A stretch of DNA of 64,000 nucleotides from Actibacterium mucosum KCTC 23349 (GCF_000647975.1 NZ_JFKE01000001.1:558001-622000), one strand, 5' to 3'; shown: positions 18,272 through 30,103, numbered from the stretch's first letter. Numbers and translations: made by a program. Notes: generated by a model from the letters alone, not told the origin.

Positions 18272-19459
18272 ATGGACAACAATGCGATCACCACTGACGC
18301 GCTGATCATCGGGGCCGGGCCTGCAGGGCTGATGGCGGCAGAGGTGTTGGTTGCGGCTGGGCACGCAACGCTGATTGTCGAGGCCAAGCCCTCGGTCGGG
18401 CGCAAGTTCCTGATGGCTGGCAAGTCCGGTCTGAACCTGACCAAGGACGAGCCGTTCGATACCTTCCTACAGAGCTTTGACCGGCCCGCCGAATTGGAAC
18501 CCATGCTGCGCGCATTTGGTCCGGCGCAGGTTGTGGATTGGGCGCAAGGTTTAGGGCAGGATGTCTTTACCGGTTCTACTGGGCGGGTATTCCCCAAGGC
18601 AATGAAGGCGTCACCGCTGTTACGCGCGCAATTGGCACGACTGCAGGCGGGGGGCGCGCAGTTGCGCACGCGTTGGCGGTGGCTGGGTGGCGCGGGGGAC
18701 GTGATGCAGTTCGAAACGCCCGATGGTGTCACCACAGTCGCGGCCAAAGTCACCGTCATGGCGCTGGGCGGCGCAAGCTGGGAAAGGCTGGGATCAAACG
18801 GACAATGGGCGCCGGTGTTGGCCGAAAAAGGCATCGACATTACGCCATTTGTGCCGGCCAATATGGGGCTGGAAGTGGCGTGGTCCGATCACATGGTTCG
18901 CCATTTCGGGGCTCCGGTGAAAGCGGTGGCTTTGCAGTGCGGCGCGGCGGTTCATCGGGGTGAATTCGTGGTGTCGCAACGCGGGGTGGAAGGCGGCGGG
19001 ATTTATGCTTTGTCGCGGGCCTTGCGAGGGGGGGCGCCCCTGTTCGTCGATCTCTTGCCTGACCGCAGTATTGCACAGATCGCCGGCCGCCTGGCACGCG
19101 CGCGTGGCAAAGCTACGGTCGCCAACCATTTGCGCAAAGCGCTGAACCTGTCTCCGGTCAAACAGGCGCTTCTGATGGAATTTGCCCGCCCTTTGTCCGA
19201 AGGCGAGGCGCTGGCCCGCGTGATCAAGCGTCTGCCTCTGCGTCACAACGGGCCACGCCCTTTGGACGAGGCGATCTCGGTCGCTGGTGGCCTGCCTTGG
19301 CCTGCGTTGGACAATGGGCTGATGCTGCGCAATTGGTCAGGGGTGTTTGCCGCGGGCGAGATGCTGGATTGGGAAGCGCCGACCGGGGGCTATCTTTTGA
19401 CGGCCTGCATGGCGACGGGACGCTGGGCCGGACAGGCTGCTGTCAGATACCTGACCTAG
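18272..19459 (+). CDS. BaiN/YhiN-family FAD-dependent oxidoreductase
   Basis: This 395-residue flavoprotein has a Rossmann FAD motif (IIGAGPAGLMAAEVL), the family signature GRKFLMAGKSGLNLT, a central domain with GSTGRVFPKAMKAS, and a closing FAAGEMLDWEAPTGGYLL that binds FAD again. The family is widespread and mostly of unknown physiological role. The ATG at 18272 is preferred over 18254 because AGGGACGGG lies before it. Its stop overlaps the convergent glutathionyl-hydroquinone reductase by 4 bases. Confidence 0.9.
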   Translation: MDNNAITTDALIIGAGPAGLMAAEVLVAAGHATLIVEAKPSVGRKFLMAGKSGLNLTKDEPFDTFLQSFDRPAELEPMLRAFGPAQVVDWAQGLGQDVFTGSTGRVFPKAMKASPLLRAQLARLQAGGAQLRTRWRWLGGAGDVMQFETPDGVTTVAAKVTVMALGGASWERLGSNGQWAPVLAEKGIDITPFVPANMGLEVAWSDHMVRHFGAPVKAVALQCGAAVHRGEFVVSQRGVEGGGIYALSRALRGGAPLFVDLLPDRSIAQIAGRLARARGKATVANHLRKALNLSPVKQALLMEFARPLSEGEALARVIKRLPLRHNGPRPLDEAISVAGGLPWPALDNGLMLRNWSGVFAAGEMLDWEAPTGGYLLTACMATGRWAGQAAVRYLT

Positions 19460-20397
19460 CCCCGGCCGTGCGAAGCGGTCCAGTCAAAGCGCGGGCCGAT
19501 GGCGACAATCCCATGCGGATTGCGGTGCGGTGAGGGAGAGAAATAGCCCTGCCTATAGATGTCAAAATCCACCGTCCCGGCAACCCCCGGCATCTGGTAG
19601 ATATCGCGCGCATAGGCCCAGAGGTTGGTGTAATCCGCGATCCGGTTTCGATTGCATTTGAAGGCTGTGTGATAGGCGACGTCGAACCGCGCAAGCGTGG
19701 GGAAAAGCCGAAGATCAGCTTCGGTAAACCGATCCCCGGTCAGATAGCGGGTGCGGGACAGCTGCGCCTCGATCACATCCAGCGCGTCAAAGAGGGTAAT
19801 TACCGCCGTGTCATAGGCCGCTTGCGTGCGGGCAAAACCGGCGCGGTAGACGCCGTTGTTGACGTCGGCATAGATACGGGTATTCCAGCGATCGATTTCG
19901 TTGGCTAAATCGGTGGGGTAAAGGCCCGCCTCGGGTGCAAATGCTTGCCCCAGCATCCGAACGATGTCCGCTGATTCATTCGACACGATTCGTTGGGTTT
20001 GCCGGTCCCACAGAACGGGTACCGTCACACGACCGGTATATGGCGGAGTTTGACGTGCATAGACGTGATGCATCGCGGAAACGCCCAGCTCGGGATCGGC
20101 AAACGGGCCGTCAACGTCGAATATCCAGCCATCCTCGTTGCGGCGCGGTTTGGCGTAAGAGGTGCTGATCACGTCCTGAAGTCCCAGAATGCCACGCGCA
20201 AGCAAAGTGCGGTGCGCCCATGGGCAGTTCCACGCGACGTAGAGGTGATAGCGGCCCGGCTCGGGCGCGTACCCTTCGGCGCCATCGACAGTGATCCGGT
20301 CGCGAATATTGCTGGCTGCGCGGCGGTATTCGCCGTCTGCGGCGCTGTCAGGGGTTGGGTCGTCGGCGTGGTAGACGCCGTTGATCATCACACCCAT
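19456..20397 (-). CDS. Glutathionyl-hydroquinone reductase (Xi-class GST)
   Basis: The 313-residue protein has the diagnostic Asn-Cys-Pro-Trp-Ala-His-Arg motif (Cys at 58) of Xi-class glutathione transferases, which use glutathione to reduce glutathionyl-hydroquinones. The N-terminal thioredoxin-like domain is followed by an all-helical domain (LTGDRFTEADLRLFPTLARFD). The start codon overlaps the stop of the upstream GST gene (ATGA), so translation is coupled and the two enzymes probably serve one quinone or electrophile detoxification route. Confidence 0.92.
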   Translation of the reverse strand: MGVMINGVYHADDPTPDSAADGEYRRAASNIRDRITVDGAEGYAPEPGRYHLYVAWNCPWAHRTLLARGILGLQDVISTSYAKPRRNEDGWIFDVDGPFADPELGVSAMHHVYARQTPPYTGRVTVPVLWDRQTQRIVSNESADIVRMLGQAFAPEAGLYPTDLANEIDRWNTRIYADVNNGVYRAGFARTQAAYDTAVITLFDALDVIEAQLSRTRYLTGDRFTEADLRLFPTLARFDVAYHTAFKCNRNRIADYTNLWAYARDIYQMPGVAGTVDFDIYRQGYFSPSPHRNPHGIVAIGPRFDWTASHGRG

Positions 20398-20993
20398 CAG
20401 GCCGCCGCCTGCGCCAATAGCTTAACGGCTGCCGGGCGGGCATACATCCGGTCACGATACGCCAGAAGTGCCTGCTGATCCTGCGGAAATCGCGCACCGG
20501 CAGACCAGCGCAGGCAATGCGCCAACAGAATATCGGCAATCGTCATTGTTTCACCCATCAGGTATGGCCCGTCACCCAATCGGTCCGTCATGCGTTGCAA
20601 CGCGCGCGAGAACTCCCATTTCAGGCTGTCCTTCACTTCGGGCGTTCGCAGGTCTTCGGGCAGAATGAAACTGTGGCGCGAGGCAGTCCACAGAACGGCG
20701 TCCATCTCATCAAGGATTTGATGGGTTAGGGCGTCCTGTCGGCCACGTTCAATACTGCCGGCCGGATAGGTCAATGCGCCGTGTTTGTCCGCCAGATATG
20801 TCATGATCGCTACGGAATCGGTCAGTGTGACGCCGTCGGCCACCATTGCCGGCACCTTGCCCGACGGGTTCTGGGCGCGGATTTCGGGCGATTGCGGCCT
20901 AACAGCGATCAACTCGTAAGGTTGCCCGATTTCTTCCAATACCCAAAGCACACGAAAAGTGCGCGTTAGGATCGTTCCATAGACTTGATACAT
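20397..20993 (-). CDS. Glutathione S-transferase family protein
   Basis: This 198-residue protein has the GST N-terminal thioredoxin fold (starting MYQVYGTILTRTFRV, with NPSGKVPAMV and LTDSVAIMTYLAD binding glutathione) and a helical C-terminal domain (GETMTIADILLAHCLRW). Threonine or serine near residue 8-10 would be the glutathione-activating residue. It is first in a two-gene unit with the glutathionyl-hydroquinone reductase. The substrate is unknown. Confidence 0.88.
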   Translation of the reverse strand: MYQVYGTILTRTFRVLWVLEEIGQPYELIAVRPQSPEIRAQNPSGKVPAMVADGVTLTDSVAIMTYLADKHGALTYPAGSIERGRQDALTHQILDEMDAVLWTASRHSFILPEDLRTPEVKDSLKWEFSRALQRMTDRLGDGPYLMGETMTIADILLAHCLRWSAGARFPQDQQALLAYRDRMYARPAAVKLLAQAAA

Positions 20994-21047
20994 GTGCTGC
21001 CCCCCGTTGCTGCAAATGTGGCGCGGTTGGAGGCGATTGCAACCCCG

Positions 21048-22067
21048 TCAGCGCGCGCCCAGCATGGCCAACCGGATCAAGGCCCGTTCAACGGTCGCCA
21101 TGGGCGGTGCCTTTTGGGAAGACCGCAGGGTCAAGTCGGTTTCGGTGAGAATGCCCAAAGCCTGTTCCAGCTTGTGAACCCCCCAACGTGACGCCTGACG
21201 CCCCATGCGGTCGCGCAGTTTGAAGGGTACAGGCGGGCGCAAACGGCCAATGCCCTGCGACGGGCCACCGGGATCGCTGGCCGCTGCATGCAAGGCACGA
21301 AAGTGGCGATTCGCACCAATGCACAGCGCCACAGGCTGTGTGCCCTGCGCCTGCAATCGGCGCAGAAGCGGACCGATATCCCCGACGCGGCCCTCGGCCA
21401 CCGCCATCAATGCATCGTCGGTCGCCGCCTCGGTCGAGGCGGGGGCGCAGTTGGCCACATCTTCGGGCGTGACAGGTGTGTCGTCGTTTAGCTTGTAAAG
21501 CGCGATCTTTTCCAGCGTCTGCCGGAAATCACCGGGGTCCAGAACTTGCGCCAGCCCCGTCAGATCCGCCATCGCGTCGCGGTCCGGTTGCAACCCGGCC
21601 TTTCGCAGCTCGGTCTCGATCTCGTCCCGTCCGGGCGGGTCATCGTAAATACCGACAGCAAAAGCGTTCTTGTGGGCTTCGAACAATTTGCGCAACGCCG
21701 CGCGTGGGGTCAGCTGTTTTGCGGTGACGATCAGTTGTGCATCGCCCTCGGCCCAATCCTCCATCGCCGCGGTGATCGCCTTGGCGGCGCTGTCGGGGGC
21801 ATCTTCGACGAACACCACGCGGGGGCCGGGAAAAAAGCTTTGGGCTTTTAACGCGTCCAGCAATTGCGCCGGATCTCCACGTAACTCACTTGCGGGAATG
21901 CGGGTCAGGCGCATTTCTTCTTCGCCTTGTGGGCCAATCAACGCAGCAATCACCTGCTGGCGTTTCAAAGCCACGCGCATGGCGTCGGCGCCAAAGATCA
22001 AAAGACCTGTCTTGCCGGGATCCGGCTTTTCGAAATACCGGTTGGCATCCCGCGCCGATAGCTTCAT
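21048..22067 (-). CDS. holA: DNA polymerase III delta subunit
   Basis: HolA opens the beta sliding clamp within the clamp loader. The 339-residue protein has the family layout: an N-terminal GLLIFGADAMRV nucleotide-fold start, RVVFVEDAPD, a middle domain (FAVGIYDDPP) and a helical collar domain ending in TVERALIRLAMLGAR. It lies behind lptE with a 4-base overlap (22064-22067), in the leuS-lptE-holA order usual for alphaproteobacteria. Confidence 0.93.
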   Translation of the reverse strand: MKLSARDANRYFEKPDPGKTGLLIFGADAMRVALKRQQVIAALIGPQGEEEMRLTRIPASELRGDPAQLLDALKAQSFFPGPRVVFVEDAPDSAAKAITAAMEDWAEGDAQLIVTAKQLTPRAALRKLFEAHKNAFAVGIYDDPPGRDEIETELRKAGLQPDRDAMADLTGLAQVLDPGDFRQTLEKIALYKLNDDTPVTPEDVANCAPASTEAATDDALMAVAEGRVGDIGPLLRRLQAQGTQPVALCIGANRHFRALHAAASDPGGPSQGIGRLRPPVPFKLRDRMGRQASRWGVHKLEQALGILTETDLTLRSSQKAPPMATVERALIRLAMLGAR

Positions 22068-22535
22068 GCGTCAACTTTCGCGATCAGTTCCGTTACCAGT
22101 TGGTCGGCAAGGATGACCATCAATCGCTCTTTCGCGTCGCTTTCCGCCCGTAGGTTGGCAACCGTGGTTGATGTGGCACTGTAGCCGACAAAGTTCGTGA
22201 CCGTCCCTTGGGCGACCGCTGCGCCGGTGGTGGCATCGGTCAGCACATAGTCGACGTCGCCTGACAGGTTGAACCGCGTGGTTACCTGCCCCGGTGTGAT
22301 CCCCAGCCCGTCGCGTTTTGTGCGAATGGCGTAAGTCAGGGTAAATCGCCCGCCATCGCCACGGCCCAGGCGGCGTTCCAACTGACCGGTCAGCGCAAAG
22401 CTGAGGTTATCGGTTGCGTCGGCTACGCGCACTTGGCCCACCAAACCACGCGCCGCGGATCCGGTTCCCAAAGCGGGTTCAAAGCCGCAGCCTGCCAGTG
22501 GCAGCGCGGCAAGACACAACAGAATGCGACGGCGA

Positions 22536-22549
<14 letters not shown>
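22064..22549 (-). CDS. lptE: LPS-assembly lipoprotein LptE
   Basis: LptE plugs the LptD barrel that places lipopolysaccharide in the outer membrane. The 161-residue protein starts with a lipoprotein signal ([21 protein letters not shown]) whose lipobox is Leu-Ala-Gly-Cys, then the GFEPALG segment often seen in LptE and a two-layer alpha/beta domain. The ATG at 22549 overlaps leuS by 14 bases. A TTG at 22570 is the alternative. The leuS-lptE-holA context supports the name strongly. Confidence 0.88.
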
Positions 22550-25079
<2,530 letters not shown>

Positions 25080-25167
25080 GTCGCGTGTCCTCTCAAGTCA
25101 AACGCCGGGCAACAGGGCCCGGCGCGGTATTAAATTCTGTTCGCAGCGCCGTCCAGCGCCGGATGGC

Positions 25168-25671
25168 TTAAAGGTCGCCGTCGCGGATACGCAGTTGCCT
25201 TGCACGCGTCAGAATTGCGTCTTCGACGGCGCGCACTGTCGCGGTTGATACGGCGCCGCGGCGCGTGCTGAGCGAGACCTTCAGCGAACGCGCGTCCAAC
25301 GCCGGGTCCTGCACAAGAATCGTTGCGCGATAGGCCGTGCCGCCGCCCGGTGGCGTGCCGTAACCGGTCACAATCACACCCGAAAACGGGTCAACTGACC
25401 GAATCGGAAGGAAGTTCAGGATTTCCAGTGACGCATTCCAAAGATACTTGTTGACCTCGATCGTCGAGTTCGGGTCGTCCGCATTGTCAAAAAGCGTCCA
25501 GATCGTGTCGCGCCGATCTTCGTCCGGCTGTGGGCGTGCACGTTCCTCGGGCGCTTTGTCGCGCGAACGGAATAACCCACTGTCCCCGCTGCTAATTCTG
25601 CCGCCACAGGCCCCAACGGCCAATACAGTAAGGCCAAGTATGCCAAGGCGGAGTTTGGATCCAAAGGTCAT
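25168..25671 (-). CDS. DUF3576 lipoprotein
   Basis: The product is a lipoprotein of 167 residues. The signal MTFGSKLRLGILGLTVLAVGAC ends in a lipobox with Gly-Ala-Cys, after which a charged linker leads to a compact domain (NKYLWNASLEILNFLPIRSVDPFSGVIVTGY) typical of DUF3576, a family restricted mainly to alphaproteobacteria. An ATG five codons upstream (25686) is nearly as good a start. It lies 88 bases upstream of leuS and may be transcribed with it. Function is unknown, probably envelope-related. Confidence 0.8.
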   Translation of the reverse strand: MTFGSKLRLGILGLTVLAVGACGGRISSGDSGLFRSRDKAPEERARPQPDEDRRDTIWTLFDNADDPNSTIEVNKYLWNASLEILNFLPIRSVDPFSGVIVTGYGTPPGGGTAYRATILVQDPALDARSLKVSLSTRRGAVSTATVRAVEDAILTRARQLRIRDGDL

Positions 25672-25924
25672 TAGGTCGAGCCCCATTGCTGCTTTCACGA
25701 TGTCTAGCCGAGCGCCAAGATGCCAGCAAGGTTTTTTGGCCTGCTGCTTAGATGGGCGCGATTTGGCGCTGTTTTGCCGGTGTGGCATCGTTGCATCAAT
25801 TTGGCCCGCAAAACTCGGCGGCGGGACGCGTTTGTTGCAATTGGCCAACCAAAGCGCGACACATCCGGCATACCCAATTCAATTCCTGGATTGGGGTGCA
25901 CCTTTAGATAAATGAGGGAAAACC

Positions 25925-26869
25925 ATGAAAAAGGTTCTCTTTGCCACGACCGCTCTGGTAGCGTCGGCAGGCATCGCCGCAGCAGAAGTTAATCTGTCGG
26001 GTTCGGCTGAAATGGGCGTCGTAGGCGGCTCGGCTCAGGAAACTCAGTTCCACACCGACATCGACGTAACCTTCAAAATGGAAGGCACCACCGACAACGG
26101 CCTGACCTTTGGCGCGTCGATCGATCTGGACGAGTCGGACGGTTCGGGTTCGTGCACCCTGCCTGGCGGCATCCTTGCCAACGGCGCAGTTGCTTGTTCG
26201 GTTTCGGGCGCTTCACCTGCATTTGCTGAAAAGTCGGCCGGTGGCGAAACCATCTTCATCTCGGGTGACTTCGGTACCATCACCATGGGTGACACCGACT
26301 CGGGCTTCGACGCTGTTCTGGACGAAATCCACAGCCTGGGCGGCGCTGGCTCGATCGACGGCGCACACGAAGCAAACACCAGCGATGGCGACGGTGTTGG
26401 TCAGCCTGACTCGCAGACCCTGTCGTACAAGAACACCTTCAACGGTCTGGAATTCGTAGTTTCGATCAACCTGGACGACGCTGCTGGTTCGAACGACCAC
26501 CACTACTCGATCGGTGTAGGCTACACCTTCGACCTGGCTTCGGGTTCGGTTGACCTGGGTCTGGGTTACTCGGACGCTGGCGCTGCTGACGCATTCGGCT
26601 TCTCGGCAGTTGTTAAGCTGGACAACGGCTTTGCCTTCGGTGGTCGCTACGAAGACGCTTCGGGTGCTAGCAATGAAGCTTGGGGTGTTGGTGTTGGCTA
26701 CAAAACCGGCGCTTACGGCTTCAACGCTCAGTACAGCGAAAAAGGCGGCGTAGACGGCTGGGGCGTTGCTGCTCAGTACGACCTGGGCGGTGCCAAGCTG
26801 CAAGCTGGTTACGGCGACGTAAGCGGTGGCGCAAGCACTTGGTCGCTGGGCGTAGCCATGAAGTTCTAA
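25925..26869 (+). CDS. Outer-membrane porin (Rhodobacter type)
   Basis: This is a 314-residue beta-barrel porin for small hydrophilic solutes. The signal peptide is MKKVLFATTALVASAGIAAA, followed by EVNLSGSAEMGVVGG, alternating amphipathic strands, an acidic constriction-loop region (SGSCTLPGG ... SGASPAF with two cysteines), and a final strand ending in Phe, as outer-membrane proteins do for BamA recognition. Codon use is strongly biased (TCG for serine, CTG for leucine), fitting high expression. Two hairpins follow the stop codon. Confidence 0.95.
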   Translation: MKKVLFATTALVASAGIAAAEVNLSGSAEMGVVGGSAQETQFHTDIDVTFKMEGTTDNGLTFGASIDLDESDGSGSCTLPGGILANGAVACSVSGASPAFAEKSAGGETIFISGDFGTITMGDTDSGFDAVLDEIHSLGGAGSIDGAHEANTSDGDGVGQPDSQTLSYKNTFNGLEFVVSINLDDAAGSNDHHYSIGVGYTFDLASGSVDLGLGYSDAGAADAFGFSAVVKLDNGFAFGGRYEDASGASNEAWGVGVGYKTGAYGFNAQYSEKGGVDGWGVAAQYDLGGAKLQAGYGDVSGGASTWSLGVAMKF

Positions 26870-26888
26870 TTCAGAGTTTCTCTGAATT
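26868..26888 (+). other. Perfect 9-bp hairpin overlapping the porin stop codon
   Basis: AATTCAGAG (26868-26876) and CTCTGAATT (26880-26888) pair perfectly around a TTT loop, and the left arm includes the last two bases of the TAA stop. It is not followed by a T-run, so a role in mRNA 3' protection is more likely than termination. Confidence 0.7.
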
Positions 26889-26892
26889 ACGG

Positions 26893-26925
26893 AAGAGCGG
26901 GCTTCGGCCCGCTCTTTTCTTTTTT
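26893..26925 (+). terminator. Rho-independent terminator of the porin gene
   Basis: A 10-bp perfect stem, AAGAGCGGGC (26893-26902) with GCCCGCTCTT (26907-26916), is closed by the stable tetraloop TTCG and followed by a T-rich run with one C. It is placed just 5 bases after the first hairpin. Confidence 0.92.
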
Positions 26926-26949
26926 GGCCACCCGATTTAGGCATGGGCC

Positions 26950-27609
26950 ATGGGACTGGATCAGATCACATCCGACATTGCAGCGGCCGAGCGGAATGCC
27001 GGTCGTGAAGAAGGCAGCACACAGCTGATTGCCGTGTCCAAGGTGCAGCCGCTTGAACGGGTTGAGGCGGTGTTGAAGGCCGGCCACCGGGTCTTTGGTG
27101 AAAACCGCGTGCAAGAGGCACAAGGCAAATGGCCAGCGTTGAAAGAAGCCTTTGGCGGGGTGGAACTGCACCTGATCGGCCCGTTGCAATCCAATAAAGT
27201 GCGCGCCGCATTAGAATTATTTGATGCCATTCATACAGTCGACAGTGAAAAACTGGCCCGCCGCATTGCGATGATTTCGGGTGAAATTGGGGTGACACCG
27301 AAGATCTTCGTTCAGGTGAACACAGGCGACGAACCGCAAAAGGCCGGTGTCGCCCTGGCCGAGGTTGATACCTTGGTTGCAACCTGCCGTGAACTGGGCC
27401 TGAACCTGCAAGGTTTGATGTGTATCCCGCCGGTGGATGAAGAACCCAGCCTGCATTTTGCCCTTCTGGCCAAGATCGCCAAGCGCAATGGGTTGGCCGG
27501 CCTGTCCATGGGAATGAGCAGCGATTTCGAGCGTGCCGTCGCATTGGGGGCAACCCATGTACGTGTCGGTTCCGCCATTTTCGGGGACCGTGTGCGCCCG
27601 GCGGGTTAG
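26950..27609 (+). CDS. YggS/PLPBP pyridoxal-phosphate homeostasis protein
   Basis: The 219-residue protein has a single PLP-binding TIM-barrel domain: the PLP lysine in LIAVSKVQP, GENRVQEA, HLIGPLQSNK and SMGMSSDFERAVALGATHVRVGSAIFG. Members buffer pyridoxal phosphate and affect amino-acid pools without known enzyme activity. The ATG at 26950 is used. An upstream ATG at 26943 is out of frame. The gene overlaps the convergent transpeptidase by 4 bases. Confidence 0.94.
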   Translation: MGLDQITSDIAAAERNAGREEGSTQLIAVSKVQPLERVEAVLKAGHRVFGENRVQEAQGKWPALKEAFGGVELHLIGPLQSNKVRAALELFDAIHTVDSEKLARRIAMISGEIGVTPKIFVQVNTGDEPQKAGVALAEVDTLVATCRELGLNLQGLMCIPPVDEEPSLHFALLAKIAKRNGLAGLSMGMSSDFERAVALGATHVRVGSAIFGDRVRPAG

Positions 27610-28097
27610 CCGCTGATCTCGATCACCGATCCCGGACCTATATGGCGCAACAACCACCTTAAATCGCGCGCGTGAAATGCAACGCATCCTTCAGTGGGAT
27701 GGCGGGGTTTGCGCCATTGATGCACAAATATGGCGGATCCGCGGCCGGGTTCAGCATCGGGAAAGTTCCACGTCGTCGCCAAAACAAGGTCATAAAGCGG
27801 ATCGCCCCGGCGCAGCCTTTCGTGACTGCCATCAAACGGCGCCTGTACCGGCAGGTTATAGGCAGGATGGGTCGGATCATCGCACCACAGGTCGCGGGGA
27901 CCAATCGGGGCCAGCCAGGCCGCCGGTTGTGCCATCCTGTCGGCGCGGTAATAGCCTCCAACAACACGATGCGCGCCCAGCGGCGTCGCGCCGTCACCCT
28001 CGCGTTTGTCGCCTGTTAGCCCGCCACGTCCAATGGCACATGGCATTCGGCGGGCACCAACCCTTGCGCCCCAGCGGGTAACGACAAGGTGGCTCAT
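27606..28097 (-). CDS. L,D-transpeptidase-family protein, apparently without leader
   Basis: The 163-residue protein carries the YkuD-type catalytic cysteine in a PTEGCVAF context (Cys138) preceded by a His at about 126 (FVHQWRKP). Canonical members read His-Gly ... Ser-Xaa-Gly-Cys-Arg, so Thr and Val-Ala replace common residues here. No signal peptide or membrane anchor is visible, unusual for an enzyme acting on peptidoglycan. The start overlaps the ribA stop by 4 bases, so the two are co-translated. Confidence 0.78.
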   Translation of the reverse strand: MSHLVVTRWGARVGARRMPCAIGRGGLTGDKREGDGATPLGAHRVVGGYYRADRMAQPAAWLAPIGPRDLWCDDPTHPAYNLPVQAPFDGSHERLRRGDPLYDLVLATTWNFPDAEPGRGSAIFVHQWRKPRHPTEGCVAFHARDLRWLLRHIGPGSVIEISG

Positions 28098-29188
28098 AAC
28101 AGATGGCCGGATTTGCGCGCCTTGGTGGCCAGATAGGCTTCGTTCATTGGGTTCAGGCCCACTTTCAGGGGTACCCGTTCAGTCACCTTGATCCCGTGGC
28201 CTTCCAGCATTGCGACCTTGGCCGGATTGTTCGTCAGCAGGCGCACCTGGTCGAACCCCATCCGCTCCAGCAGTTTGGCACCGATGCGGAAATCGCGCTC
28301 GTCATCCTCGAACCCCAGCCGGTGATTGGCCTCGACGGTGTCGAACCCTTGGTCCTGCAGGGAATAGGCGCGCATCTTGTTGGCAAGCCCGATCCCGCGC
28401 CCTTCCTGATTCAAGTACAGCAGAATGCCCGCCCCCTCGGCCCCCATCTGCATCAGCGCCGCGTTCAGCTGCGGGCCGCAGTCGCATTTCAGCGATCCCA
28501 GAACGTCGCCGGTGAAACAAGCCGAATGCAGCCGGGCCAGAACCGGCTTTTGGCGGTCGGGCATGCCAATTTGAACGGCATAATGTTCCTCGCCGCCATC
28601 TTCAGGTCGGAAAATGTGCAGCCGTCCCGCCTGAAACGCCTGCATCGGCAGACGCGCCGCGGCAACGGGGTTCAGAGGGCTGGTGTCATGCATCACCGGA
28701 TAAGCTTCATCTGCGTCAAGCAATGTCAGGCCGTACCGTGCCGCCAGTTCCGGCCCGTCAGAGCCAACTTCGGCCACGAAGGCGGCGGGCAGCAAACGCG
28801 CGGCCTTGCAAAAGGTAATCGCGGCACGGAAAAGCCCCTCTTCCCCACCGCGCAGTGTTTGCAAGGGTCCCTTCATCGGATTGTGCATATCGTCCGCAGG
28901 GTCGGCGACCGATTTCGCCCAGCCGCAGTCAGCATCAGCCGGCATCACAACACGCGCTACCTGATCGGAATAGGCGCGAGCTTTGAGGGTTTCTGCACGC
29001 CGAGCCGTGATCGCAAGGATCAGGCGGGGGGCAAGGTTGCGCAACTCGTCCAATCGCGACGGCGGCAACGCCTCGGCCGAGGCGACAACCGCAAAGTCTC
29101 CTCGCAGACCAAAGACAACAGGCAACCCCATTCGCAAATCTGACCGGGCGCGGGCTTGCAATTCGACGATATTGGGCTTCAGCGACAT
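28094..29188 (-). CDS. ribA: GTP cyclohydrolase II with N-terminal extension
   Basis: RibA converts GTP to 2,5-diamino-6-ribosylamino-pyrimidinone phosphate, the first step to riboflavin. The C-terminal 200 residues hold the zinc cysteines in [15 protein letters not shown], the catalytic [11 protein letters not shown] and LLTNNPAKV. About 160 extra N-terminal residues precede this. They are not a recognisable intact dihydroxybutanone-phosphate synthase and may be a decayed one. The transpeptidase gene overlaps its end by 4 bases. It is divergent from the response regulator. Confidence 0.9.
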   Translation of the reverse strand: MSLKPNIVELQARARSDLRMGLPVVFGLRGDFAVVASAEALPPSRLDELRNLAPRLILAITARRAETLKARAYSDQVARVVMPADADCGWAKSVADPADDMHNPMKGPLQTLRGGEEGLFRAAITFCKAARLLPAAFVAEVGSDGPELAARYGLTLLDADEAYPVMHDTSPLNPVAAARLPMQAFQAGRLHIFRPEDGGEEHYAVQIGMPDRQKPVLARLHSACFTGDVLGSLKCDCGPQLNAALMQMGAEGAGILLYLNQEGRGIGLANKMRAYSLQDQGFDTVEANHRLGFEDDERDFRIGAKLLERMGFDQVRLLTNNPAKVAMLEGHGIKVTERVPLKVGLNPMNEAYLATKARKSGHLL

Positions 29189-29359
29189 ACGTTATTCCGT
29201 AACATTCCTTGTCAGGGACATAGGGTATCCCGCACGGAATTGAAACATTACGCAGGTTTTTGACACATGCACACACGTACGCGTGAAATTCCTGTAGCAA
29301 ACCTTGCGGTAAGGCCGTCCGGCAACAATTCTTGTCACAACAGACACGGAGGGACACCC

Positions 29360-30046
29360 ATGAGCACCCTGAAGAAAATTCTTCTGGTCGACGATGACGA
29401 GGATCTGCGCGAGGCGCTGAGCGAACAGCTGGTGATGACCGAAGACTTTGACGTCTTCGAGGCCGGCAATGGCGCCGAGGCGATGGAGAAAGCCCGCGAG
29501 GCGATCTATGACCTTGTGATCCTGGACGTGGGTCTGCCCGACACCGATGGCCGCGAGCTGTGCCGGTTGCTGCGCAAGCAGGGCGTGAAATGCCCCATCC
29601 TGATGCTGACCGGCCATGACAGCGACGCCGACACGATCCTTGGCCTGGATGCCGGCGCCAATGACTATGTGACCAAGCCCTTCAAATTCCCGGTTCTGCT
29701 GGCCCGCATCCGCGCCCAGCTGCGCCAGCACGAACAGTCCGAAGACGCGGTGTTCCAGCTTGGGCCGTATACGTTCAAGCCGGCGGTCAAGATGTTGACC
29801 ACCGAGGATGATCGCAAGATCCGCCTGACCGAGAAAGAGACCAATATTCTGAAATTCCTCTACCGTGCCTCCGAAGGTGTGGTGGCCCGCGACGTGCTGC
29901 TGCACGAGGTTTGGGGGTACAATGCCGGTGTGACGACCCACACGCTGGAGACCCACATTTACCGTTTGCGTCAAAAAATTGAACCAGATCCGTCAAACGC
30001 CCGCCTTCTTGTGACCGAATCGGGCGGGTATCGTTTGAACGCTTGA
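29360..30046 (+). CDS. OmpR-family response regulator (CenR-like), no adjacent kinase
   Basis: This 228-residue regulator has a receiver domain (acidic pair in VDDDED, phospho-acceptor Asp in LVILDVGLP, Thr in MLTGHD, Lys in VTKPF) and an OmpR-type winged helix (IRLTEKETNILKFLYRA ... THTLETHIYRLRQKIEP ... LLVTESGGYRL). The linker segment resembles what I remember of CenR, the envelope regulator of Caulobacter and Rhodobacter, but I could not compare directly. The ATG follows GGAGGGA. No histidine kinase is nearby. A strong terminator follows. Confidence 0.88.
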   Translation: MSTLKKILLVDDDEDLREALSEQLVMTEDFDVFEAGNGAEAMEKAREAIYDLVILDVGLPDTDGRELCRLLRKQGVKCPILMLTGHDSDADTILGLDAGANDYVTKPFKFPVLLARIRAQLRQHEQSEDAVFQLGPYTFKPAVKMLTTEDDRKIRLTEKETNILKFLYRASEGVVARDVLLHEVWGYNAGVTTHTLETHIYRLRQKIEPDPSNARLLVTESGGYRLNA

Positions 30047-30103
30047 GTTAGAGAGCCCCCTTCGCGTGCCGGGGCAATGGCACGCACCTCCCTGTTGGAC
30101 TTG

